Assembly: GCA_018710845.1 (NCBI GenBank)
Contig: DVJB01000041.1
Coordinates: 1-64,000, forward strand
Reading direction: 5' to 3'
Source: Candidatus Onthomonas avicola
Lineage (GTDB): Bacteria; Bacillota; Clostridia; Oscillospirales; Oscillospiraceae
DNA length: 64,000 nt
The notes under the pieces were generated by a model. The model made no database searches and was not told where the DNA came from. It saw only the letters and a list, made by a program, of their open reading frames with translations. Positions 51,840 through 60,678 of the stretch are shown in pieces. Within the stretch, counting starts at the first letter, position 1. Every line of letters starts with the position of its first letter. Both the position numbers and the translations under genes were made by a program.

Positions 51840-54536
51840 TTAACGCAAGGTGATCGTCTTGCTGTGTCCGGCGCTCTTGGAGCTGCCGCGGTAGGCCTCC
51901 ACTTTGTAGGTGAACGTGCCCCGCTTGCCGCGAGCGCTCGTGTCGGTAAAGGTGTTGACGCCGCTGCCGCGGACATAGCCGACCTTTGTATAACCACTGT
52001 TGCCGCTGGCCCGGTAGATGTTATAGCCGCTGCAGCTAGGAATGGTGTTCCAGTGAACTGTGACACCGGTGCTGGCCTGGGTCAGCGTCCGAATTGTGGG
52101 TGTGTCCAGGCGAATGAGACTGTCTGATACCCGGTAAATGCTCTTATACGCCCCGCAGAAGGCTACCACGCGGTAAGTATAGGTCGTTCCGCCGTTAGCC
52201 TGGACCGAGGTGTCGGTGAATCGGGTGGCAGTAGCGCCCCGAACGACGCCTACAGTCATATAACTGCCGTTTCCAGTGCGGCGGTAGATGTTGTAGCCGC
52301 TGGCGCCTGGCGTCTGTTTCCAGATTAGGTTGATGCCAGCGTGGGAGTTGCTCGTGCTGGTTACAGTCGGGGCGGCAAGGTGTTGGATGGTCAGACCTGT
52401 GCCGTTGTAATTGCTCAGACTGGACCCGTTCACCGCTCGAACGGTATAGGTATAGTGCCGCCCAGAGGTGACGCCGGAGTTGGTGTAGCTCGTGCCGGTG
52501 ACCGTATTGATTTTAACCCAGCCGCTGTCGAGTGTCTTGCGGTAGACATTGTACTTCGTCGCGCCGGTCACACCCTTCCAAGTCAATTTGACACCGTTGG
52601 CCACATTCTCTACGCCAACCAGCGTCGGGTTGGAGAGCCGGACCAAGCTGGGGGAGACCCGGTAGATGCTTTTGTACGAGCCGTTATAGGCCACTACGCG
52701 GTAGGTATAAGTCTTTCCACCGTTGTTTTTGACGGAGGTATCGGTAAAACTGGTGGTGTTGCCATTCCGGACGATGCCTACAGTCGTATAGCTGCCATTT
52801 CCGGTGCGGCGATAGATGTTATAGCCGTTGGCACCCGGGGTGCGTTTCCAGGTCAGAGTAACCCCGGCACCGTAATTGGAGATTCCCGTCACGGTTGGCG
52901 CGGAGAGGTGACGGATGGTCAGGCCGGTAGAGTCATAGGAGCTTTGACTGAACCCAGTGACGGCCCGGACCGTGTAAGTATACAGTCGCCCAGAGGTGAC
53001 GCCGCCGTTGGTATAGCTGGTACCGGAGACTGTGTTGATCTTTTGCCAGCTGCCGCCCAGTGTCTTGCGATAGACATCGTACTTGCGGGCGTTGGAGACG
53101 GCGCTCCAAGTCAGCTTGACACCGTTGGCCACATTTTCCACGCTGCGCAGCGTCGGTGTGGAGAGGTTAAGGCGGTAGTCGCTGCTGGCCATGGGATGGC
53201 GGGATGTAAAGCTGCTGCTGGTATAGTCCAGATCAGTCTCATATGAGGTGTTCCAACTATTGAAGCGAATGTGCTCGTCGTCAAAGTTGGCCGGGCAGCG
53301 AAGGAAGTACTGATAGCTGGAACTGCCTGATTCGGCATCCCAGGTGGAATCCACATTATAGTACCGGCCGTTGATTTCAACGATGTTCCAACTATGGCGC
53401 TGGCTGTCACTTACATAGAATCCATACCCGGCAACAACGCGGGCGTCGATCCCCTCTTCCAGCATCATGCGGTAAAACAGCAGTGAATAGCCCTGGCAAA
53501 CGCAGGTCTTTTTGACGATCGCACCGTAGGCTGTCTGTTGCAGCCCATAGCTCATGTCATTTAGGTGTTCATAGTCATATGTCACATTCTTGCAGATCCA
53601 GTCGTAGACGGCGCAGATCTTTTCATAGTCTGTCTTGCCGCTCAGATTCAGGCTCTTCCGGAGGTTGGAAACATAGGTGTCCACCTGCTTTTCCTGACTG
53701 GCGTTCGTGAAGTAGTCAAAAGTGATATAGAGGGTGATCCGATAAGTGCCGCCGCTGTAGGAACTGCTGACCTCGGCACTGTAGGATTTCCAGTGCCACA
53801 TCAGATAGTCGCCCTCTTTGGGGTTGCCGGTATGGTTCAGCGCGTAATTTTGAATGATGTACCACAGCCGCTCAGAGGTGACGTCTTGACTGTCAGTATA
53901 GGTGACAGTAAAGGAGCGAATACGGTTTTTCATATTGTTCCGGATTGCGGTACCGGCAGAGGAGGCAGAGGCACAGACGGCGTTATGGACAGTATATGCG
54001 TCCGAAACCTCGTCAGTCTCCGTGATAGCGGCGGGAGTGACCGGGTCAAGCTGTCCCTCATAGAGGGGGTTGACCATGGAAAAGGTGAGATATTCTGTCT
54101 CTTCCTCCTCGGTCTCGGACTCCAAAACAGGCGGTTGTGTTTCCTCTGCGGGTGCTGTCGGCTCCGTGACGGGGTTCTCTGGTTCCCCGTCCGGGAAGGC
54201 CGGCTCTTCAACGGGGTCCTCGGACTCCTCCGGTTCCTCGATCGGGAGAGTCGGTTCTTCAGCGGGGTTCTCTGGTTCCTCGGCCGGTACGGTTGGCTCT
54301 TCGGCGGGAATTTCAGGTTCCTCAGCAGGCTCTGTCGGTTCTTCAGACGTCTCTTGCGCTGGAGATTCCGAATCCTCAAACGGGGCTTCTTCAGGGGCGG
54401 GCGTCTGCTCAGACGTTTCCGTTGTTGTTTCGTCTGGCTGCTCGGCCTCTACCGCGAGGGTTGGCACCGGCAGGCACGAGAGTGCCATGAACAGCGCCAG
54501 AAGCAGGAGAGATGCGCGCTTACATAAGTTTGGCAT
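51840..54536 (-). CDS. Secreted transglutaminase-like protein with five FN3-like repeats
   Basis: 898 aa. A signal peptide (1-30, ending near TLAVEA) is followed by a very acidic Glu/Pro/Thr-rich stretch (about 32-150), where EEP units recur. The transglutaminase-like domain has triad C347 (CVCQGYS), H381 (HSWNIVEI) and D396 (NVDSTWD). Five FN3-like units of 86-90 residues follow from residue 459, in order A-B-A-B-C, each with the core pattern YxxYRxT and TYxVRAV. No LPxTG or membrane anchor is visible, so it is secreted or held by its repeats. Likely a wall-associated crosslinking or peptidase-like protein; true substrate unknown. Start ATG 54536 behind GGAAGG. Confidence 0.85.
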   Translation of the reverse strand: MPNLCKRASLLLLALFMALSCLPVPTLAVEAEQPDETTTETSEQTPAPEEAPFEDSESPAQETSEEPTEPAEEPEIPAEEPTVPAEEPENPAEEPTLPIEEPEESEDPVEEPAFPDGEPENPVTEPTAPAEETQPPVLESETEEEETEYLTFSMVNPLYEGQLDPVTPAAITETDEVSDAYTVHNAVCASASSAGTAIRNNMKNRIRSFTVTYTDSQDVTSERLWYIIQNYALNHTGNPKEGDYLMWHWKSYSAEVSSSYSGGTYRITLYITFDYFTNASQEKQVDTYVSNLRKSLNLSGKTDYEKICAVYDWICKNVTYDYEHLNDMSYGLQQTAYGAIVKKTCVCQGYSLLFYRMMLEEGIDARVVAGYGFYVSDSQRHSWNIVEINGRYYNVDSTWDAESGSSSYQYFLRCPANFDDEHIRFNSWNTSYETDLDYTSSSFTSRHPMASSDYRLNLSTPTLRSVENVANGVKLTWSAVSNARKYDVYRKTLGGSWQKINTVSGTSYTNGGVTSGRLYTYTVRAVTGFSQSSYDSTGLTIRHLSAPTVTGISNYGAGVTLTWKRTPGANGYNIYRRTGNGSYTTVGIVRNGNTTSFTDTSVKNNGGKTYTYRVVAYNGSYKSIYRVSPSLVRLSNPTLVGVENVANGVKLTWKGVTGATKYNVYRKTLDSGWVKINTVTGTSYTNSGVTSGRHYTYTVRAVNGSSLSNYNGTGLTIQHLAAPTVTSTSNSHAGINLIWKQTPGASGYNIYRRTGNGSYMTVGVVRGATATRFTDTSVQANGGTTYTYRVVAFCGAYKSIYRVSDSLIRLDTPTIRTLTQASTGVTVHWNTIPSCSGYNIYRASGNSGYTKVGYVRGSGVNTFTDTSARGKRGTFTYKVEAYRGSSKSAGHSKTITLR

Positions 54537-54592
54537 AAGATTCCTTCCTCTCTTTTCAAATTGGTGAATATATTTCGAAAAACATATTATAA

Positions 54593-54620
54593 ATTATATC
54601 AGATTTGAAAATTTAGTCAA
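54593..54620 (-). promoter_or_regulatory. Promoter of the transglutaminase-like gene
   Basis: Minus-strand TTGACT (54615-54620), 16-bp spacer, consensus TATAAT (54593-54598), within a strikingly AT-rich 90-bp stretch. The leader is about 50 bases. Confidence 0.8.
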
Positions 54621-54690
54621 GGGAAAGAATCCGCACGTTAAACCATGGGGCTTTCGTGAGGCGCTGCCTGACCTGTGATATCCTCAATCT

Positions 54691-56760
54691 TCACCCCAGC
54701 CTTGCGCCCAGGCGGGAGAGCAGCTCATTGGTGATGGTGCCGCAGGTCTCGGCCAGCTCCTCCGCGCGGATCTCCGCCCCGCCGTCTCGGCCGATCAGGG
54801 TGGCTGTGTCACCGGGCCGCACGCCCTCCACTTCGGTCACGTCGGCCAGCAGCTGGTCCATGCACACCCGCCCCACAATGGGGCAGCGCTGCCCGTGCAG
54901 CAGCAGACCGCCGCCGCGCGCGCCGAGGTCGCGTGGAATCCCGTCGGCGTAGCCGATGGAGACGACGGCCAGCCGCGTCTCCCGTTCGGCCCGGAAGGCC
55001 AGGCCGTAGCCCGCGCCCTCCCCCTCGGCCAGCGTCCGCACGGTGGCTACCCGGGCGCGCAGGGAGAGGACGGGCCGCAGGTCCAGCGGCTGCCGGACCG
55101 GGGAGCGGTCGCTCCCGACGCCGTAGAGGGCGATGCCCACCCGCGCGTAGTGGCAGGGCTGCTCCGGCAGGTTCCAGACGCCGTAGCTGGCCTGGATATG
55201 GACCCGCCCGGGCCGGCAGCCCGCCGCGCGCATCCAGTCCAGCGTCCGATAAAACCGCTCCAGCTGGGACTGCGTGAATGCCTGTGCCGCGTCGTCCGTC
55301 CGGTCGGAGAGACACAGGTGGGAGAATACCCCGTCGATCTTCAGCCGCGGCAGGCGGTACAGCCGCGCGATCGCCTCGTGGTCATCCGCCGGGATGCCGA
55401 GCCGGTGCATCCCGGTGTCCAGCGCGAGGTGGACGTGCACCGTCCGCCCCTGCGCGGCGAGGGCCTTGCCGTGCGCCTCGTCTGCCACCGCCTGGGTCAG
55501 ATGCCAGCGCGCCAGGCGTGCGGCCTCCTCCGGCGGCGTCCAGCCCAGGATGAGAATGACGCCCCGGATGCCCGCCCGGCGCAGCGCGATCCCCTCCGCC
55601 AGCGTGGCCACGGCGAAGGTATGGACGCCCTCCCGCTCCAGGCTCCGGGCGACCCGCACCGCCCCGTGCCCGTAGGCGTCCGCCTTGACGACCGCCATCA
55701 GGCGGCAGCGCGGCCCAAGGGCGCGCTGGAGGACGCGCGCGTTGTGGCGCAGGGCGTTTTCGTCCACTTCCCGCCAGGCGCGCGCCCTGCGGCTTAGCGG
55801 CGGCAGTAGCAGACGGTGCCGGAGCAGACAAAATCCGACAGAGAGCCCCGCGCTGGAGGCCAGCACCGCCAAATAGTGTCCCAGGCTGTTCGTGACCAGT
55901 GCACCTTCCCAGCCGAGCACCTCTGCCGCGCCGCGCACGAGCACGATGCACCAGGGATGGAGCAGATAGACCAGGGCGGAGACCTCCCGCGCCGGCCTGC
56001 ACTCCCCGCGGTTCCAGTGAAGCAGGAGGGAGAAGAGAAAGACCATACATACCGGAAGAAATACGTACATGCTGTCATGCCGCTGGACGTCCAGACTGTG
56101 CAGCCAGAGTCCCTCCGCGCTCATCGCGGCAAAGGAGAGGGCCGCGCCGAGGGCGGAGAGCCTCGGCCCGAAGCGCACGCCCGCCGCGCCGAGGAGCAGA
56201 AAGAGCGGGGCGAAGAACAGCCCGTTGCGCGTGTAGGAGGAGAGCTGGAAGAGCGCCTGATAGAAGCTCTCCAGCGCCGGGACCCCGGAGAGGAAGCCGT
56301 AGTAGCTGTCCCCGCCCAGGCCGACCAGGTAGAGCAGGCCGGCCACCGGCAGCGCCACGCGCAGCCCAAGCCGGGCGAGCTGCCAGGCGATCAGCACCCC
56401 CAGCATCACCGCCGGGAAGTACCAGAGATGGTAGAACGTCCCGTCAAAGAGCAGCAGGCGCGGCCAATCCGATACCGGGTCCAGCCCGCGGTAGAAGTTG
56501 AGCGGCAGATAGAGCAGAATGGCCGCCCCGTAGAGCAGGGCCATCTTGCGCTCCAGCCGTCCGACGCCCTTCCAGCCGCCCCGGGCGAGAAAGTAGCCGC
56601 TCACCATCAGAAAGAAGGGGACCGCCAATCGGGCGAGCACCCGCGTGAGATAGAAGTCCCCCAGCGCGCTGTACGTCGTGAGAGGGGAGGTGTGGATGGC
56701 GACCACCAGCGCCGCCGCCGCGAGCCGCGCCCCGTCCAGCGCGGGGAGAGAGCGCCTCAT
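54691..56760 (-). CDS. vanT: VanT-type membrane serine racemase
   Basis: 689-aa fusion. The N-terminal 320 residues form an acyltransferase-3-like membrane domain (LDGARLAAAALVVAIHTSPL, then about ten helices). The C-terminal part is an alanine-racemase domain with PLP lysine in VVKADAYGHG, HLALDTGMHRLG, the GYADGIPR tyrosine region and GRVCMDQL. This build is specific to VanT, which supplies D-serine (and some D-alanine) for D-Ala-D-Ser stem peptides. It overlaps vanXY by 4 bases and is last in the cluster. The membrane half is thought to take up L-Ser. Confidence 0.93.
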   Translation of the reverse strand: MRRSLPALDGARLAAAALVVAIHTSPLTTYSALGDFYLTRVLARLAVPFFLMVSGYFLARGGWKGVGRLERKMALLYGAAILLYLPLNFYRGLDPVSDWPRLLLFDGTFYHLWYFPAVMLGVLIAWQLARLGLRVALPVAGLLYLVGLGGDSYYGFLSGVPALESFYQALFQLSSYTRNGLFFAPLFLLLGAAGVRFGPRLSALGAALSFAAMSAEGLWLHSLDVQRHDSMYVFLPVCMVFLFSLLLHWNRGECRPAREVSALVYLLHPWCIVLVRGAAEVLGWEGALVTNSLGHYLAVLASSAGLSVGFCLLRHRLLLPPLSRRARAWREVDENALRHNARVLQRALGPRCRLMAVVKADAYGHGAVRVARSLEREGVHTFAVATLAEGIALRRAGIRGVILILGWTPPEEAARLARWHLTQAVADEAHGKALAAQGRTVHVHLALDTGMHRLGIPADDHEAIARLYRLPRLKIDGVFSHLCLSDRTDDAAQAFTQSQLERFYRTLDWMRAAGCRPGRVHIQASYGVWNLPEQPCHYARVGIALYGVGSDRSPVRQPLDLRPVLSLRARVATVRTLAEGEGAGYGLAFRAERETRLAVVSIGYADGIPRDLGARGGGLLLHGQRCPIVGRVCMDQLLADVTEVEGVRPGDTATLIGRDGGAEIRAEELAETCGTITNELLSRLGARLG

Positions 56761-57500
56761 GCGAGCACCCCCCAGGCGGTGATGACAAAGCCGTCCACGT
56801 TGTTGCCCGACACCTGGCAGCAGCCGTCCGGCAGCTCCGCCTCCGTCTCCGCCCCGCGGCAGGGGACGAAGAACACCTGCGCCATCCAGCCGCCCGGGAG
56901 CAGGCAGCTCAGCTCCTGGCGCCGCAGCAGGTCAATGTATTCCTCCAGGCAGAGGTTCCGCTCCGTCATCAGCCGTGCGTGCGGCAATCCGACATAGCGG
57001 AAGTGCCACGGCTCGGCGGCAATGCCGGTGAGCGTCTGCTTGTCGCGCTCATAGCGGCAGATGAAGCCGTAGTCCGCCGCCCGGCGGCGGAAGGCGCCGC
57101 ACACGCCGTAGTCGGGGAAGGCGGGACGGATGAAGTCGATCTTGCCCGCCGCCTGCCCCAGGTCGATGGCAAGGCCGGTCTGGTGCTCGCTGCACCCGGG
57201 CAGGGCGACGTAACTGTGGGTGAAGTGCTCCCCGTGCGCGGCGAGGCTCTCGTCCCAGATCTGCTGCTGCTCCGCCTGGCTGCGCCAGCCGGAGACGGGG
57301 ATGATCGCCCCGTCCCCGTGGACCTGGCGGATGCAGTCGGCCAGCAGCCGCGCGGCCTGCCGGTCTATCCGCACGTCGGGATAGCGCTCATCCACCGGGG
57401 CCAGGCGGAGGCTGCGCCCAGGCCGCAGCGCGTGGGCGGCGTTGACCAGAATGAGCGGCCCGCGCCAGACCTGCTCCTCCTTCAGGATCACCCGTCTCAT
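56757..57500 (-). CDS. vanXY: VanXY-type D,D-peptidase
   Basis: 247-aa zinc enzyme of the VanX/VanY (M15) group that removes D-Ala-D-Ala dipeptide and terminal D-Ala, clearing normal precursors. Motifs: SGWRSQAEQQQIW, the SEHQTGLAIDLG zinc segment (His and Asp ligands) and AEPWHFRYVG with catalytic Glu and third-ligand His. No signal peptide or transmembrane helix, unlike VanY proteins, which fits the cytoplasmic VanXY type. The 70-residue C-terminal extension (QVFFVPCRGAETEAELPDG) matches VanXY of the G group. 4-base overlaps with both neighbours. Confidence 0.93.
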   Translation of the reverse strand: MRRVILKEEQVWRGPLILVNAAHALRPGRSLRLAPVDERYPDVRIDRQAARLLADCIRQVHGDGAIIPVSGWRSQAEQQQIWDESLAAHGEHFTHSYVALPGCSEHQTGLAIDLGQAAGKIDFIRPAFPDYGVCGAFRRRAADYGFICRYERDKQTLTGIAAEPWHFRYVGLPHARLMTERNLCLEEYIDLLRRQELSCLLPGGWMAQVFFVPCRGAETEAELPDGCCQVSGNNVDGFVITAWGVLA

Positions 57501-58546
57501 GCCTCCACCCCCAGCGCGATCAGCCGCTCGACCAGCTCATCAAAGCCGATCCCAATCCCGCGCATCATGCTCGGGTAGCGGCTGTGGGCGGTGAAGCCGG
57601 GAATGGTGTTCACCTCGTTGAAGACGATCTCCCCCTCCGGCGTGAGGAACAGGTCCACCCGCGCGAACACCCGGCAGCCGAGCGCGCGGTAGACCGTCTT
57701 CGCCGCCGCCTGGATCGCGGCGGTCTGCTCCGGGGAGATGCGGGCCGGGCAGTGGATGGCGGAGGTCTTGAGGGTGTACTTCTCCTCAAAGTCAAAGAAC
57801 CCGTGGCTCAGTTCGATTTCGTCCACCAGCCCGACGGTGAGCGCGTCGTTTCCCAGCACGGCGCAGCCCACCTCAAACCCGGCGATTGCCTCCTCCAGTA
57901 GCACCTCGCCGTCGTGGCGGAAGGCCTCCGCCACCGCCGGGAGGAGGGCCTCCTCCCGCTCCACCCGGCTGATGCCGAAGGAGGACCCGGCGCGCACCGG
58001 CTTGACAAAGAGGGGATAGCCCAGCTGCGCCGCGGCCTCCAGCGCCTGCGCGTCCGTCCTTCCGGGGCGCAGCAGCGCGCTCCGGGGGACGCGCACCCCG
58101 GCGAGAGCCGCGAGCTTGTGGGCGCGGTCCTTGTCCATGCACAGGGCGGAGGAGAGGGCGCCGCAGCCGATCACCGGCACGCCCGCCAGCTCCAGCAGGC
58201 CCTGGACTGTGCCGTCCTCCCCGTTTTTGCCGTGCAGGACGGGGAAGGCCGCGTCAAACGGCAGCGCCTGTCCGGAGCCGTCCAGGAGCAGCACCGCCGC
58301 CGCGCCGCGGTCCAGCCGCAGCGTGCAGGGGACGCAGTGCGCCCCGTCCCGCTCCCAGCTCCCGTCCGGCAGCTGGCCGGGGTCACCGGTGTAATAGAGC
58401 CAGCGCCCGTCCCGCGTGATGCCGACGGTCAGCGGCGTGTGCCGCGCGCGGTCGAGATGGCTGAGCACGGCGTGAGCGGACTGCAGCGAGATATCGTGCT
58501 CCGTCGAGCAGCCGCCAAAGAGAAAGAGAATGACATCCTGTTTCAT
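57497..58546 (-). CDS. vanG: D-alanine--D-serine ligase, VanG type
   Basis: 349-aa ATP-grasp ligase. The N-terminal signature is LFGGCSTEHDISLQSAHAVL and PVLHGKNGEDG; ATP loop VKPVRAGSSFGIS; metal site ARVDLFLTPEGE then NEVNTIPGFT. The omega loop EKYTLKTSAIHCPARI is the VanG/VanC-type, distinct from the ENKYQPG loop of the chromosomal Ddl at 17.5 kb, and indicates D-Ser as the second substrate. Start ATG 58546 behind AGGAGG. Distinct promoter region upstream, so expression is separable from vanRS. Confidence 0.93.
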   Translation of the reverse strand: MKQDVILFLFGGCSTEHDISLQSAHAVLSHLDRARHTPLTVGITRDGRWLYYTGDPGQLPDGSWERDGAHCVPCTLRLDRGAAAVLLLDGSGQALPFDAAFPVLHGKNGEDGTVQGLLELAGVPVIGCGALSSALCMDKDRAHKLAALAGVRVPRSALLRPGRTDAQALEAAAQLGYPLFVKPVRAGSSFGISRVEREEALLPAVAEAFRHDGEVLLEEAIAGFEVGCAVLGNDALTVGLVDEIELSHGFFDFEEKYTLKTSAIHCPARISPEQTAAIQAAAKTVYRALGCRVFARVDLFLTPEGEIVFNEVNTIPGFTAHSRYPSMMRGIGIGFDELVERLIALGVEA

Positions 58547-58768
58547 GCAAAAGACCTCCTGCTCCGGGCAAAAAAGACGCCCTGATCCGGTGTGAATGGA
58601 ATACCGGCTCAGGGCGCGCCCGCCTCGCAGGGGAAGCGCTGTCTCAGACGGGAGAGGGAAAAATCCGCCCTGTCCCGGCACCAAAATGGTACCAAAACAG
58701 GACGGAACATGTTTGTGCTCTTTCCCGCGAAAATCCTGCGGGGCGCTTGTGAAATTCTTGCGAAATTC
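58547..58768. other. Regulatory region upstream of vanG
   Basis: 222 bp without a gene. It begins with the VanR box at 58749-58773 and also has a short direct repeat TTTTGGT(A/G)CC around 58684-58704. I could not place a convincing -10 box. The promoter is probably weak without activated VanR. Confidence 0.6.
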
Positions 58769-58773
58769 TTACG
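58749..58773 (-). promoter_or_regulatory. Probable VanR binding site (tandem 11-bp repeat)
   Basis: TGAAATTCTTG (58750-58760) and CGAAATTCTTA (58761-58771) form a direct repeat with 11-bp period, the spacing bound by OmpR/PhoB-family dimers. On the minus strand it reads CGTAAGAATTTC twice in variant form, close to boxes known upstream of van operons. It overlaps the vanS stop codon and precedes vanG by about 200 bases. Confidence 0.65.
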
Positions 58774-59911
58774 GCGTTCCGGCAGCGGCAGGCGCGGCCG
58801 CCGTGCGCGGCAGGGTGATGGTGAAGCAGATGCGGTTGTCCTGGCTCCAGGCCTCGATGGTCCCGCCGTGCAGCTCGACGATCTCCTTGGCGATCGCGAG
58901 GCCCAGCCCGGCCCCGCCGCTGTGCGTGGAGCGCGCGCTGTCGAGCCGGAAGAACTGCTCAAAGACGCGGTTCAGCTTCTCCGGCGGGATGGTCCGACCC
59001 TCGTTGGTAAACGAGAGGAGGAGCTGCGATTCCGTCTCCCGCCCGGTGATCTCCACCGTGCTGTTCGGAAAGCTGTAGTAACAGGCGTTGCGCAGGAGGT
59101 TGTCAAACACCCGCGCGAGCTTGTCCGGGTCGCAGGAGTAGACCAGCTTGGGCGGCAGGTCAAGCCGGCAGCGCAGCCCCTTCTCCTCCAGCTGGGGGAG
59201 AAATTCGCTCGTCACCTGCTCGAGCATCCGCCGCAGGTCCACCGGCTGCAGCTCCAGCTCCAGATGGGAGAGGCTGAAGCGGGTGATGTCGAAGAACTCG
59301 TTGATCAGTTCCTCCAGCCGCTGGGCCTTTTCCAGCGCGATGCCGGTGTAACGCGCGCGCAGCTCGGGGGAGATCTGCGGCTCGTCGCGCAGGAGGGTGA
59401 GGTAGCCGATCACGCTGGTGAGCGGGGTCTTGAGGTCGTGGGCGAGGTAGACGATCAGGTCGCTCTTGCGCTGTTCCTCCGCCCGGGCCAGCTCCGCCTG
59501 CTGCAATGCCTTTTCCCGCACGAGGTTGAGCTCTCGCTCGATCTGGACCAGCGCCCGCGGCAGGACCACCGGACGGCTGTCCGGCTGGGCGAGCTGCTCG
59601 GCCGCGTGCACCACCTCGTCGAGATAGCGCAGCGGGCGGCGAAAGAAGAGATAAGTGATGACGATCCACCCGCCCAGGATACCGGTGAAGATGACGAGCG
59701 GCAGATAGTCGCGCACCCAGGCGAGAATCCAGTAGACCGGATCGGTGGGCTGCCAGGTGATCATATGGCACAGCGACCAGCCGGCGATCCCGCAGAAGAA
59801 AAAGGCGAAGACATAGACGATGATCGCGGCAAAGTACTGCACCAGCAGCCAGCGGGAGATCTGGCTGCGGTAGGGGGAGCGGGTGCGCCCCGCCGGCGTC
59901 TCGTTATTCAA
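58769..59911 (-). CDS. vanS: VanS-type sensor histidine kinase
   Basis: 380 aa with two transmembrane helices (about 24-45 and 70-92) and only a short outer loop, as in VanS of the G and B groups. Phospho-acceptor H158 is in YLAHDLKTPLTSVIGYL; N box FDNLLRNACYYS; G box SGGAGLGLAIAKEIVELHGG. The H-box wording is typical of VanS. Start TTG 59911 overlaps the vanR stop by 8 bases. Confidence 0.92.
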   Translation of the reverse strand: MNNETPAGRTRSPYRSQISRWLLVQYFAAIIVYVFAFFFCGIAGWSLCHMITWQPTDPVYWILAWVRDYLPLVIFTGILGGWIVITYLFFRRPLRYLDEVVHAAEQLAQPDSRPVVLPRALVQIERELNLVREKALQQAELARAEEQRKSDLIVYLAHDLKTPLTSVIGYLTLLRDEPQISPELRARYTGIALEKAQRLEELINEFFDITRFSLSHLELELQPVDLRRMLEQVTSEFLPQLEEKGLRCRLDLPPKLVYSCDPDKLARVFDNLLRNACYYSFPNSTVEITGRETESQLLLSFTNEGRTIPPEKLNRVFEQFFRLDSARSTHSGGAGLGLAIAKEIVELHGGTIEAWSQDNRICFTITLPRTAAAPAAAGTP

Positions 59912-60593
59912 TGGTGTAGCCCACCCCCCATACGGTCTTGACGAATTTGGGCCGCCTGCTCGGCTCGTGCATCTTCTCGCGCAGCCGGGCGATGTGGCTC
60001 ATGACGGTGTTGTTGCTGTCCAGGAACTTCTCCCCCCAGACCGCCTCAAACAGCTCCTCGCTGGAGACCACCTTGCCCCGCCGCTGGCAGAGATACCAGA
60101 GGATGTCAAACTCCCGCGGTGTGAGCGCCAGCTCCTCCCCGTAGAGCAGGCACTTGTGCGTCGTCCGGGAGATCTGGAGGCCCCGGAAGTCAAAGGCGTC
60201 CTCCGGCTCCTCCTCGCCCGGCCGGTTATAGCGCTTGTAGCGCCGCAGCTGGGTCTTCACCCGGGCCATCAGCTCGAGCGGGTTAAAGGGCTTGGTGATG
60301 TAGTCGTCCGCGCCCAGGGTGAGCCCCATGATCTTGTCCATGTCCTCTACCTTGGCCGTGAGCATCAGGATGGGGAAGAGGTGTTTTTCCCGAATGCGCT
60401 GGCAGAGGGTGAAGCCGTCCATGTCCGGCAGCATCACGTCCAGGATGGCCAGGTCGATCTCCTCCCGCTCCAAACACGCGAGCGCTCCGGCGGCGTTGTA
60501 GAACTTGTGGACGGCAAAGCCGTCGTTTTTCAGGTAGACCTCTACCAGGTCCGCGATGGCGGCCTCGTCGTCTACCAGCAAAATCTGTGTCAT
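59904..60593 (-). CDS. vanR: VanR-type response regulator
   Basis: 229-aa OmpR-family activator. Receiver: LLVDDEAAIADLVEVYL, phospho-acceptor Asp in LAILDVMLPDMDGF, and DYITKPFNPLELMARVKTQL. Winged helix: LTPREFDILWYLCQRRGKVV and NNTVMSHIARLREKM. The NPLELxARVKxQLRRY wording is characteristic of VanR. Start ATG 60593 behind GAGGA. The stretch above it holds a GC hairpin but no clear promoter. Confidence 0.93.
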   Translation of the reverse strand: MTQILLVDDEAAIADLVEVYLKNDGFAVHKFYNAAGALACLEREEIDLAILDVMLPDMDGFTLCQRIREKHLFPILMLTAKVEDMDKIMGLTLGADDYITKPFNPLELMARVKTQLRRYKRYNRPGEEEPEDAFDFRGLQISRTTHKCLLYGEELALTPREFDILWYLCQRRGKVVSSEELFEAVWGEKFLDSNNTVMSHIARLREKMHEPSRRPKFVKTVWGVGYTIE

Positions 60594-60622
60594 CGGTGCA
60601 TATCCTCGCTGATACGGAGATT

Positions 60623-60659
60623 CCCCGGGGCGCGGCCGAACTTCAACCACGCCCCGGGG
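60623..60659 (-). terminator. GC hairpin between nrdD and vanR
   Basis: A 10-bp perfect stem (CCCCGGGGCG with CGCCCCGGGG), 17-base loop, but no T-run on the minus strand. It may end nrdD transcripts inefficiently, so some read-through into vanR is possible. Confidence 0.5.
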
Positions 60660-60678
60660 TGCTATGGATTTTGATGCC

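Noticed and set aside
51843..53162. Long direct DNA repeats within the transglutaminase-like gene
   Set aside because: Explained by the duplicated A-B protein repeat block; not a CRISPR array or mobile repeat.
57497..58546. Reading the VanG ligase as an ordinary second Ddl
   Set aside because: Its omega loop and its overlap with vanXY and vanT, behind vanRS, mark it as a D-Ala-D-Ser ligase.
54691..60593. The van cluster as a recently acquired mobile island
   Set aside because: No integrase, transposase, flanking repeats or clear composition change; neighbours on both sides are ordinary chromosomal genes.
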